A stretch of DNA of 64,000 bases, taken from positions 16,078,012 through 16,142,011 of the forward strand of contig NC_092665.1 in assembly GCF_032118995.1 (NCBI RefSeq), written 5' to 3'. A program made the position numbers and the translations under genes. Positions 32,434-42,166 of the stretch are shown here, in pieces. The stretch is from Asterias amurensis. Taxonomy: Eukaryota > Echinodermata > Asteroidea > Forcipulatida > Asteriidae. The stretch's first letter is position 1; every line of letters starts with the position of its first letter. The notes under the pieces were generated by a model that saw only the letters and a list, made by a program, of their open reading frames with translations, was not told the origin of the DNA and made no database searches.

Positions 32434-34676
32434 ATGGAGGACAGACGACGTGTGGAGAATTTTGACATGGAGAGAACGATTCATTTCCTGAAACAGGAAC
32501 TTTCCAAACAAGATCCTATGGTTCTGGGCATTGGAGTAGCTGTGGCTGTTGTACTTCTTACTATTGGTAATTATTTTGGTATAAATGTTTGTTCGCTTGA
32601 GAAGTGTGCAGTAAAACAAAATGGCCATATGTTTGTAAATGAAAGTAAATGCACTAATTGCAATGGCAATGCATTGCAATGCAATGCACTCTGCATGCAG
32701 TATATTTTGCTTGAGTCAGCACTCAGCTCTGACTGTCTGATGGGAGTGATGGCCTTTGTTTTTTGGAAAACTTGCCGTATCCTGCCACCACATTTTAATT
32801 CGTTATGAAATAAAATAGTATTTAATTTAAACTCCCTCACTCAAAAGTTCAAACTTCAAAATCAAAGTCAAATTAAATGAGATATTCCTTTTTGTTAAAA
32901 TAATGAGTGAAAAGGTTGTGTGGTGGCAGGATACGGAACTTTTCCCACGAATTGTATGTAAACTAATTGTTGTATTTTTGTAAGCCAGTTAAAAACAAAG
33001 TAAAACTAAAAGTTTTTTTTGTTCTTGATTTTGTTTCACTTTCAGTATTTCTTTTTATACTTGCAAGAAGGAAAAACAAAAGGAACTCTGTTCTTCTCGT
33101 TGGACTGTGTGATGCAGGAAAGACTTTACTATTCAGCCGAGTAAGTTGATACAAAAATGATAACAAAAAAATTATATAAAAAACATAAAGTATACTATCG
33201 GTTTTATATAAAATAATGCAAAATCCATGTGATACAGTCTACAAAACCAAGTTTTTGTTGGAACTTGAACTAAAACTTAAAGGCAGTGGATTCTATTGGT
33301 AATTACTCAAAATAATTATTAGCATAAAACCTTTCTTGGTGACGAGTAATGGGGAGAGAATGATGGTATAAAACATTGTGGGAAACGGCTCCCTCTGAAG
33401 TACCATAGTTTTCGAGAAAGAAGTAATTTTCCACGAATTTGATTTCGAGACCTCAAGTTTAAAACTTGAGGTCTCGAAATCAACTATCTAAACGTACACA
33501 ACTTCGTGTGACAAGGGTGTTTTTTTCTTTCATTATTATCTCGCAAGTTCGATGACCAATTGAGCTCAAACTTTCACAGGTTTGTTATTTTATGCATATG
33601 TTGAGATACACCAACTGTGAAGGCTAGTCTTTGACAATTACCAATAGTGTCCACTGCCTTTAAAAAAGAAACTTACTGTAAATATATTAATATCATTGTT
33701 GTTATCTTTTGCCTTCAATAGTTGGTCCACAATAAATACATCAACAGCTATACATCAATCAAGGAAAACTCTGGCATCTATCAGTTGACTGGAAGAAAGA
33801 AGGGCGCCCTCGTGGTCATTGATGTGCCAGGAAATGATCGCCAGCGTATGCAATTTTGGGACCGCTTTAAAAACCAAGCCAGGTATACTGTCAGATTTCA
33901 AATTTATAAGTACTGTACTGCTTTAAATTTTTCCGCTCCTTTGTTTTAGAATTTCCATTGAATGGATTATTTTGTTGTTTAAAAGAATTTTTTTAATTTT
34001 TTTTTTATTCGATTTACAAAGAACCCTGCCAGGTTTGAAACTTTCTGGTTCCTCACTTGCAATTTAATCTACCCAATCTTTTTACTGGTGGTCAGTTTGC
34101 AACAGAAATGCCTAAATATTTATTTTTTTCATTTTCTAAATTCAGGGGTATTATTTTTGTGGTAGACAGCGCATCATTCCAGAGTGAGCTAAAAGAAGTA
34201 GCTGAATTCGTGTACACCTTACTCTCTGATCACATCATCAGCCAACACAAGCTTTCTGTGCTCATCGCTTGTAACAAACAGGACATGACTATGGCAAAGT
34301 CCAGCAAGATCATCCAAGAAAGACTAGAAAAAGAAATGTAAGTTGTGATACAAAAAAAGCTACTTCATATGTGACAGGTTCGAATCACAGCCACTTCAAA
34401 TGTGACAGGTTCAAATCCCAGCAATTTCATACTATTTTCTATTTTCCTTATCTTTGAAGGAACACCTTGCGAGTAAGCAGAGCAGCCACTCTGGGCAGCA
34501 CCGATGGGTCCAGTGGCGGGGAGGTTTTCCTCGGAGCTAGAGGGAAAGAGTTTAAGTTCAGCCAATTGTCCCCGGTCATCGTGGAGTTTGCAGAGTGCAG
34601 TGCAAAGGGAACCAGTGATGAAGACGGACAAGGAGAGCTCAACATTGTGGAAGAGTGGATGAACAGGATTGCGTGA
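32434..34676 (+). CDS. SRPRB: SRPRB, signal recognition particle receptor subunit beta
   Basis: ER-membrane small GTPase that anchors SRP receptor alpha and takes part in co-translational targeting. Exons: 32434-32566, 33046-33140, 33722-33882, 34146-34337 and 34460-34676. These give 265 aa; the human protein has 271. A transmembrane helix spans about residues 32-51 (LGIGVAVAVVLLTIVFLFIL), followed by basic residues. The GTPase motifs are G1 GLCDAGKT (64-71), switch I threonine near T87, G3 DVPGND (110-115, where vertebrates read DLPGHE), G4 NKQD (173-176) and G5 CSAKG. The LEKEMNTLRVSRAATLGS stretch and KEFKFSQLSPVIVEFAECSAKG match the family. Intron 1 contains a family D foldback copy and intron 2 a family B copy. 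Start is the only ATG preceding the membrane helix in frame. Confidence 0.96.
32765..32945. mobile_element. Family D foldback element in SRPRB intron 1
   Basis: GGAAAACTTGCCGTATCC-TGCCACCACA at the left is answered by TGTGGTGGCAGGATACGGAA at the right. Related ends occur at 31540-31590 (SCO1 intron 1), 63217-63352 and 63525-63570. Noncoding, about 180 bp. Confidence 0.65.
33277..33663. mobile_element. Family B foldback element, copy 3
   Basis: Full-length copy in SRPRB intron 2, with ends TTAAAGGCAGTGGA and CCACTGCCTTTAA. The central arms TTTCGAGACCTCAAG / CTTGAGGTCTCGAAA are nearly perfect. Same orientation as copy 1. Confidence 0.88.
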
Positions 34677-35502
34677 GTTCAGGCACAAAAATGTGTGGAT
34701 AATCGGCAAATGAATATTCGATATTTACTTATGAATATTTAATACATACTGTGAATTGTCAACACAAACTCATGAATATTCAATAGGTACTGTGTATTAT
34801 TGTCAAAACAAGTTCATGAATATTCAACAGAGCTGTGATTATTTAAAACTTTTGAAAGTTAAACACATACTGTGAATGGTCAACACAACCTCATGAATAT
34901 TCAACAGACCTGTGACTATTCAATTTTTTATTATGAATATTCATCACATACTGTGAATTTTCTACACAAACTCATGAAATTAAACAGAACTGTGAATATT
35001 CAATACTTAAATAAATTCGAAGTGAAAAGTTTTGAATACTGAAAGAAGCCCAAAGTGTTACTGTTATTTGAGCTTTATTGTACTTTAATTCGATAGTGTC
35101 AAGAAAAACTCAGTTTTAAAAGACATTGAGTTTCTGTGCACTTGCTTTTAAAAACACTATACAATTTGTTAAAAGACTTTCGTTTGCTCCTTATTTCTGT
35201 TTAAACACAAGCATTAATAATCGAGCATTTTGTATGAAATCAATCTGCATGTTTTATCTTCAAACACTTAAAACTTAATTTGTCAGGTTGACTAAGTCTA
35301 CCGCAAAACATTAGTTTCGTTATATTGGGGGTAAGATACAAACTTGTTATGCTGTATTGACAACTCATGTTTTGAAATAATAAAACGAAACAAAAACAGT
35401 CGACTGGTAAAAAAAGTAAGCTTAGTACATGTACGTGTGTGTTAATTATTTCCCCAGCTAAGCCAACAGAACCTGTTCGATAATTTAAAGCAGTCAATTT
35501 TG
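34677..35502. other. Intergenic: convergent 3' regions with an AT-rich minisatellite
   Basis: SRPRB and the minus-strand FAMeT gene converge here. Between about 34700 and 35010, irregular units of ATGAATATTCAA alternate with ACTGTGAAT..CAACACAA, five to seven times. The remainder is AT-rich with no exon seen. Confidence 0.6.
34700..35010. repeat. Degenerate minisatellite rich in ATGAATATTCA
   Basis: The palindromic core TGAATATTCA recurs with spacers carrying CATACTGTGAAT and GTCAACACAA. Unit length is variable, roughly 45-75 bp. It lies directly after the SRPRB stop codon, so part may be transcribed in its 3' UTR. Confidence 0.7.
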
Positions 35503-37356
35503 TCAAGGACTCCCGCAAACTTTGCAAAGCTGGAAATTGCCAAAGCTATGAAACACCCAGTCAGCATGGACGTTATTTTTGGCGGCGATGGAGGCCCAAC
35601 GGGCGGTGAGTGGGCCGGGGTCCTGCCAAGTGAAGAAAGCTGGCTGACCTCTCTTCCCTACCATCGTCAGACCGTTGTAGTTCATCACCCAGAAATGGTG
35701 GTACTCGTCTGCCGACATCAACCCTAGTAGATCAACCTGGTGAAGAATGTTGCACTTGTGACATTTTCGTATCCGGACCTTATCATCATTCTTCTCGCCA
35801 AAGGCTAAACAAATCAAAAAGTGAACAAACTTAACTCTACTTCGAGATTCTACACAATTTCCATTTTTCTCGGCGTTGTTGATAAAAAAACAGGAGTCGA
35901 CATTTATTTTTGTGCATAAATACCATTTTTCTGGGATAAGTTGGAGAAAAAAAATAGACTGCTTTTCAAAATTCATGCGTAATTCCCTTTTTTCTGGGAT
36001 TTGTTGAGAACAAACAGCTCTACAAGATTCATGCACAATTGTTATTTTTTTCAGCATTGTTGATAAGAAACTGGACACAACGTTTAAATATTTATGCACA
36101 ATTCACGTTTCTGCTTGAATTTAATGGGATTTGATGACGTGAAACTTAACTAAATAATTGCTGGCAGCTGGCACAAACAAAGAACTCAGAACAAAATTCT
36201 CACCAATCTCGTACATTCTTCGATGGTAAGTTCCTTTCTCCTCAGCCAACCCTACGTACACCGTTGAACTTGCCCGTACTGAGAACACCATAACAAACAC
36301 TTCTGCTGGGTCGAATGGCGGGAAAATGAACCTGTGCGTGGTATCCGGGCTGGATGGTTTCACGTATTCAAATGGTGAGGAATTACCTGTAATCGATCAT
36401 TGGCGTATGTGGTTACCAGTGAAATAATGCACCGTGGGGGTGGGGGGGGGGGGGCACAGCCGGTACCCCGTCATACGAGGCATCTTTTACAGGCAACTTA
36501 AAGGCAACCAACTGCCACATGCACACCACATGATATCCATGTGAACATTGAATTGTGAATGGTTTTTTTTCATGGAGATTGCCTGGAACTGGTTTCCTGT
36601 AAATGTGACATGGTCTTAAGGTAAACCGACTAAAAACTAAACTCATTGGAAGTCTTCGAAGGATTTTGTACTTTATGTATTAAGACCAAACTGTGTCCAA
36701 AATGTTTAATGGGATTGTGAAGGAATAGAACAGCTTTTTCCAATGCATTCATATTTTGATGGTGGAACGAATTTGTAGAAAGTTTCTCACTGTGTAAAAA
36801 TAACAAAGCTACTAAATTGATTGATCACTTACATGTTGTCAAATTGGATTGTGATCTCCATTTGGTGTCATTATCTTCCTGTTGAAAGAAACAGTCAAAA
36901 AAAACTTTCAACTATAAGTATTAAATTTAACACTTGGAGACAAAGAGTGCTTAACAATGACATTGTGCTATAATAATTGGCAAAAAAAATGGAGACTAGA
37001 GGTTAAGATATGATGACCTTTGACACTTCGTAGTAGGTGCAATTTACGTCCACCTGGAGGTCACCGGGATACTGTTCAGCCGTAACATTATGAAGTTCAC
37101 ACCGTTTGGCGTCCTTGCAGAAACTGAAGGCACTACATGCCGTGTCTTGGAGGCATAACCCGGCGCAGGATAGCGGCGACCACTCGCTCTGCCACGAATA
37201 CGTATGATCTTGAAGTACTTGATTTGGTGCTGGACAAGTGGTCGTTGATGTAACAACAACTTTAAACTGCAGTAGAAGTACTAAGAAGACATGACTTATA
37301 GGACTAATGGTAAACTTTGATTGGTGTAATTTGATCAGCTTCATCTTTCTGACCAC
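35503..37356 (-). CDS. Secreted protein with PAN/apple-like segment and FAMeT domain
   Basis: Function unknown. Exons on the minus strand: 37356-37018, 36878-36833, 36386-36204 and 35804-35503 (TGA). These give 289 aa with matching phases. The N-terminus has a hydrophobic leader (HVFLVLLLQFKVVV), then a cysteine-rich stretch (about residues 45-105: CAGLCLQDTACSAFSFCKD.., ..VDVNCTYYEV) that resembles a PAN/apple module. The second half resembles the farnesoic-acid O-methyltransferase-like (FAMeT, Methyltransf_FA) domain: VMVFSVRASSTVYVGL, YEIAFGEKNDDKVRIRKC, LMSADEYHHFWV, GLTMVGKRGQP and FFTWQDPGPL. That domain is widespread in invertebrate secreted proteins and, despite its name, is probably not a methyltransferase. 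The exon 1 donor (AAG|GTCATC) is weak but keeps phase. Start could be M1 or M5. A foldback element begins 12 bp upstream of the ATG. Confidence 0.78.
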
Positions 37357-38392
37357 ACAGGCATTATCATAGAGTTATATATAAGAACTAGAGGGCGCAT
37401 GATCGAGTGATGCTTCGTGCACAAACGCCACGGGCAAGCGCGTCATACACGTTTGAGGTTTTTTTTTATTGAACGCTCACGCGATGCTGTTTGTTCAACT
37501 TACAAAATGGCCGCACAAACACACGCTGTGAGATGCTAGTTTTGTCAGCTTAGAAAATGGCCGCACAAACACACGCTGTGAGATGCTAGTTTTGTCAGCT
37601 TAGAAAATGGCGGCATAAGCGCATGCCGGGGCGCGTATTTAGGTCAGTGCGCTCTCTAGTTCTTATATATAACTCTATGGGCATTATGCATCTTTTTTTG
37701 TCATTGGGAGCGCGTGCCGAGTTTGTGTCCCTTTATTCTCGCGCCACTTTCAACAATCCTTTTGGTGAGCGCGGGCGCACTACTTCCTACTACCCCTCTC
37801 GCGGCACCTGAGCTAAAGTTTGCATGATGTTTAATGATTAGATTTGATTACATCCCCTGATGTCTAATCAATCAAATTCAGTGTCAGGAGCGCTCCATTT
37901 CCATAACAATGTAAACCTGTACGCGTTGCACACGACTCATAGCCAATACGCATGTTTGTTTTAGCAGCAATGGCAGCAAAAACAAGGGATCTTTTGTGGA
38001 AGAGTGGAGGGAGGCTCAGAGCCCTCCGATAATCTTCGAAAAACCCGTATTGTTCCTGGTGGTTTATTTTATCTGTGGGTCTTGTAAGTTGTTCATTATT
38101 ATTTGTTTTTTGGTAAACAGTCAAATCCAACTAAAAAAAATTTAACCTGTTTGGGCAACAAAATATTTGATATTGAGTAAAATACAAAACACCAACAACT
38201 AAATCAATCAAGCATGTTGTGTTCTTATCTCTTTCAGCTGTGCTTGTTCCAGCATTTATTTATTTTTTGTTATTTTTAAAACTAAACAATTAAACAAAAT
38301 TATCACTAATCATTATCGAAAATTAGAAGAAAAAAATAGTTCCGAAGCCATGAAAGTCTAAAGAGCTTAATTTTAAAAAGTCCTTTTTTATT
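37357..38392. other. Intergenic between the FAMeT and GT92 genes
   Basis: Upstream of the FAMeT gene it holds the 312-bp 8-bp-TSD foldback element. The remainder (37690-38392) is the likely 3' UTR and flank of the minus-strand GT92 gene, including minus-strand AATAAA-type signals near 38256 and 38387. No exon is supported. Confidence 0.55.
37368..37679. mobile_element. hAT-like foldback element with 8-bp target duplication
   Basis: The termini CATAGAGTTATATATAAGAA and its complement bound a 312-bp element. The octamer GGCATTAT occurs immediately outside both ends (37360-37367 and 37680-37687), a target duplication of the hAT size class. Inside are two 50-bp direct repeats at 37504 and 37554 (AAAATGGCCGCACAAACAC..) and a partial third. 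It lies just upstream of the FAMeT gene start codon and contributes TATATATAA. Confidence 0.85.
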
Positions 38393-39739
38393 TTAGTGCA
38401 ATGTAAACCATTCAGGAGATACCACCCTTCCACCTGTCATCTCTGACCACATGTCGATCATGCTTTCATCTTTTACAAACTGGTGCATTCGAAATCCTTC
38501 ATGTCTTGGGTTGTCCTTTCTGTAATGGACGAGTCTAAGCTCAGACTCAGGGTCAAGGGTCAAAGTGTCACTTCCAACTTTAACTCCATGAATTTTGAAA
38601 TAGTGCACGTTGATTGGTCGAATGATGCATTTGTCGCGTCCTCGGTTCTCCTTCGTAGCACTTGGAGTTCTCCACGGGTTCCTCTCGAAAACAGTTTTAG
38701 CTTCGACAACTTTTTTCTTGGCGTAAGGTGGCCTGCCAAAGAACCAGTTCCGAATCCGAACGGTTCCTAAAGAACTCAAGTACGGATCTTGTAGATAATC
38801 AGTAATCTTAGTTCTGACCGGATCCATGGGTTGGACGAATTCATCAACGTCTACTTTTAACATCCAGTGCGTGTTGTGACGGTGTCGCCATAGACAGTCA
38901 TTTTCATGAGCTATTTGAACTTCTAAGTAAGTCTTATTTGGACTCGGTGTATGAGCCCATGGTATGATAGTCAGGAACCCAGACTCAATGTACCCTTCAA
39001 GATCACCAGACATCGTTGCGTTGGGATCATTGTCGTAGATATAGACATGTTCAACACCAAGTTTCTTGTAATAATACATCCAATCTGGGATGAACTTTGA
39101 CATGTCTTTGACCATAGTGCAAAGACTCAAAAACCGCTGCTCTTTCTCAGTGAGGCAAACCGGTACGCCCATGTAAGCGTACTCCGGATTGGACAGCAGA
39201 CGAAAGTTCACTCTGAACCGACCAATAGCGTGCTGTTTGACTTGGGTCATGAAGTGATGCGGCACAGGGCATGTGATAATAATGAGGTATTGCGGGTAAC
39301 CACCGAAACTTAGAAAGTCTTTTACAATTGGATCAGTGATACTCATCTCGCCGTTAGGAAATTCACAGATGTACCTCTCTGCGTCCCAATCATCTTCATA
39401 GCTCCGGACTCCTATAAAAACGACTTCATCTCTTGTGGACTCCACAAAGGCGGAGTGGAGAGTAGGGAGCTTCGAGCAGCTAAGTTTCTCGCTAAGGTAG
39501 CAACCGCTTGCTGAGTTTTGAAGATTTCTGGTCCCAGAGCTGTCACAAAATAACGTCGAAAAACTAACGGAAAGCTTGAGCTTGTCCCAACTATCCTTTC
39601 CCCACTGTATCCAAGGCTGGAATCCTCTAGAGGTGGCGTCTTGTGTTGCAGGAAACGAGAGGAGGAAAACGAAGAGCAACCATGCTGCTAATATAACGAA
39701 CAGCGCCCTCTTGCATTGCGAGCGCTTGGAGCGTATCAT
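38393..39739 (-). CDS. GT92-family glycosyltransferase, type II membrane protein
   Basis: Probable Golgi glycosyltransferase of family GT92 (DUF23), related to the nematode galactosyltransferase GALT-1. A single open frame of 448 aa has no coding intron. A cytoplasmic basic tail (MIRSKRSQCKR) is followed by a membrane anchor at about residues 12-30 (ALFVILAAWLLFVFLLSF). The luminal catalytic domain begins near residue 105 (EVVFIGVRSYEDDW). Family landmarks are VCLTEKEQRFLSLCTMVKDM, DWMYYYKKLGVEHVYIYDND, the metal-binding DVDEF at 297-301, and LRLVHYRKDNPRHEGF near the C-terminus. Sugar donor and acceptor cannot be deduced; galactose transfer is an inference from the nematode relative. A splice acceptor at about 39887 (TATGTTTCAG on the minus strand) and a donor at 40481-40480 suggest a separate 5' UTR exon. 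Confidence 0.9.
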   Translation of the reverse strand: MIRSKRSQCKRALFVILAAWLLFVFLLSFPATQDATSRGFQPWIQWGKDSWDKLKLSVSFSTLFCDSSGTRNLQNSASGCYLSEKLSCSKLPTLHSAFVESTRDEVVFIGVRSYEDDWDAERYICEFPNGEMSITDPIVKDFLSFGGYPQYLIIITCPVPHHFMTQVKQHAIGRFRVNFRLLSNPEYAYMGVPVCLTEKEQRFLSLCTMVKDMSKFIPDWMYYYKKLGVEHVYIYDNDPNATMSGDLEGYIESGFLTIIPWAHTPSPNKTYLEVQIAHENDCLWRHRHNTHWMLKVDVDEFVQPMDPVRTKITDYLQDPYLSSLGTVRIRNWFFGRPPYAKKKVVEAKTVFERNPWRTPSATKENRGRDKCIIRPINVHYFKIHGVKVGSDTLTLDPESELRLVHYRKDNPRHEGFRMHQFVKDESMIDMWSEMTGGRVVSPEWFTLH

Positions 39740-40481
39740 GATTGTCTGGGCTTGCCGAATAATGACAGGGGATTCACACTTTACACAAGTTCACGTTGAA
39801 ACTCATGGTTAATTTCACTTGATCCAGATAAGTCACAAGATGTATTCATGGTCCTTCCCATAGTGCGAAAGTCATCAGACACAGATCTGAAACATACAAA
39901 CAAAATAGTAAGGTAGCGTCAATGGCTTTTTCCAAACCTCAGCTCGCTTATAACCTACAATAATTTACTCGAAATATCGAATAAAATAATGTACTGTTCC
40001 ATCCAATCAAGAGTAAAAAAAAAAAAAAATAGCTTAATGAAACCAAGATCAACATCAGTTATTAGTCGGGAGGTGCGATGGCTTGTCCGACAGGATTTTG
40101 GAAGCCATCGACTAATAACAGCGCGAATCGTACCGTCGGTATAGTGGTAGAACCGAGATGTTTTTCCCCAACAATACAAATAATTGCATTCTACATAGAC
40201 ACCAATATTTTCTGTTTTAAGTTCAATTGCAAACCTGCGTTACGATCACATTGGTTCCAACATTGTCCAAAACTTCCAATGAACGAGCCAGTCACTATTT
40301 GTTTTATTCCTCCTCCATGGTGTTATTGAAGTGTAACATTCCATACCTGAGTTGGCCAAATCATAGACTTGCTTGATACTTTACGTTCAAGCAGACATTG
40401 TTGCTGTTCGTTGCTCTAACAGCCAAATGTAAACCTTATTTGAAGTCCAATCTGAACAAAATTTCGTGTTAAATTTCTTAC

Positions 40482-40640
40482 CTTTATTCCACCATGGAGG
40501 AATACCATGATTCCACAAACGACCGTAAATTCCCATTGACATCCTCCATCGGGGAGTTAAACTGTATAACTTAAAAGTAGTTGAGTTTGCACACTTCGAA
40601 TTGTTGCGTGTAAACACAACAGTCCAACGGTCACCCTGTG
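40482..40640 (-). promoter_or_regulatory. Possible noncoding first exon of the GT92 gene
   Basis: On the minus strand this segment ends in a strong donor (GTAAGAAAT) and is upstream of the acceptor at about 39887 that precedes the GT92 start. A short open frame (MSMGIYGRLWNHGIPPWW) runs through it but joins nothing recognisable. The upstream limit is a guess. Confidence 0.35.
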
Positions 40641-41467
40641 GGTTATTTTATGAATAAAAGATAACACAAAGGTTGCAGACACTCAGCATTCTTCCATTCT
40701 GTGCGATTAAACTGATTACCATTGACGAAATTACACTGGAGCCTCTACGAGATTACGTTAAAGAGGTCATAAAGCCATCAGACATCTCGTTTCATTTGAA
40801 TGATTTCGACCCCCCCCCCCCCCCCCCCCCCCACCCTCACACCTCTATGGAGCTCCAGGAAAGGGGCGAGACTAACTTGTTCAAATAGTCATGTTTTGTG
40901 TTATCAATCTTATTGATCATTATTTTGACCATTTTGTTCACAATCTTTCGTAAACACGCAGTGAGACATTATTGTTGGTTAAGTTTTAAACATCTTGAAA
41001 ATTAAGGGTTGAAATGTGTAGTTGCAAGTTCCCTTTAAATGTTTGTGTGAAAACGTCTAGACTTAATTTGCCGGCTCGACCATTACCTCTTGAGCCTTTG
41101 CAGCAGAAAGTACATTCATCTCTCGTCAGGGTCTCAAAGATTATCTTACAAAGCAAGGTTTTATTTTCTTAAACATTCAATAACTTTCATGGTATCAAAA
41201 TGCAAAGTGGATAATGTTTGCTTTCAAGGTATCTCTATAACTGAGGATGAGTGCGTCACACTTAATCCCCTTAACAAAAACTAGTGAACGTATTGTTAAG
41301 TAGTGTTATCAAGACCTACGGACGTATGCAGCTGAGGTTTTGTACGATGTACACCATGTCCGAGGTTACAAGAGCTGATGAAAAAGATACAAATTGGTAA
41401 ACATGTCTTCTAGGAAATGTATATACCCGTGAGGTTAATAGTTGCTAATTGTTTTAGCATTTTTTTT

Positions 41468-41800
41468 AATGAGGAACTTTGATCAAGCCTATTATTGGAA
41501 AACTGATGACATCACCGTGACGTCATAGCGTATTTCGTGTTAAGCAATTGCGATTCGATAAGTGTGCTATAAAATAAGTTCACACAAATTGAACTTGCAA
41601 CAGATTTTCAGTAAACTATAGTTCCTTTAATCTTACATTTTTGAAATGAGGAACTTTGATCAAGCTTATTATGGAAAACTAATGACGTCACCGTGACGTC
41701 ATAGCGTATTTTTCGTACTCAGATATTGCGATTCAAAAAGTGTGCTAAGTGAAAACAAAAGTTGAACTTGTAAAAGGTTTTTAGTAAACTAGAGTTCCTC
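41468..41800. repeat. 177-bp direct duplication with paired CRE palindromes
   Basis: AATGAGGAACTTTGATCAAG begins at 41468 and again at 41645. Each unit carries TGACRTCACCGTGACGTCA, that is two CRE-like TGACGTCA palindromes separated by CCG, then TAGCGTATTT and a GCGATTC motif. It lies about 400-700 bp upstream of the IolG-like start codon. Confidence 0.75.
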
Positions 41801-42166
41801 TATTATCTTGCAGAACTAGTTCCTTTAATCTTGCAAACTCAGTACGGCAACAACTGAACCCCCCCCCCCCACACACACACACACACACCCACCAAGTTCC
41901 CCTCCCAAACCACCACCACCACCACCCCAACAGACACACACCAAGACTAACTCAAACCAACCATTGGAGTTCTCTTTCTAAATTTTCGCATTAAAAATAA
42001 AATGAACAACGAGAAACTAAAAACGCAATGCCATTGGCCACAATGACAACACATGTTTTATGATCGACTATCTAATTATTCAGCATGTATATACCTATCC
42101 AAAGTTCATCGGCAGTAATTTGAAGCATTGCATAATACCATCACTAGTAGTCACAACCGGGTTAGA

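Larger units (their letters stand above)
39740..42166. other. Region between GT92 and the IolG-like gene (head-to-head)
   Basis: It contains a probable minus-strand 5' exon of GT92 ending at 40482 (AATAAAG|GTAAGA). There is a run of about 21 C near 40811, a 177-bp direct duplication with CRE palindromes at 41468-41800, and a C-run plus (CA)n and (CCA)n at 41858-41925. No coding exon is seen. Confidence 0.55.

Noticed and set aside
42128-42166. Longer N-terminus for the IolG-like protein
   Set aside because: The extension begins with TTG, not ATG; the ATG at 42167 is the natural start.
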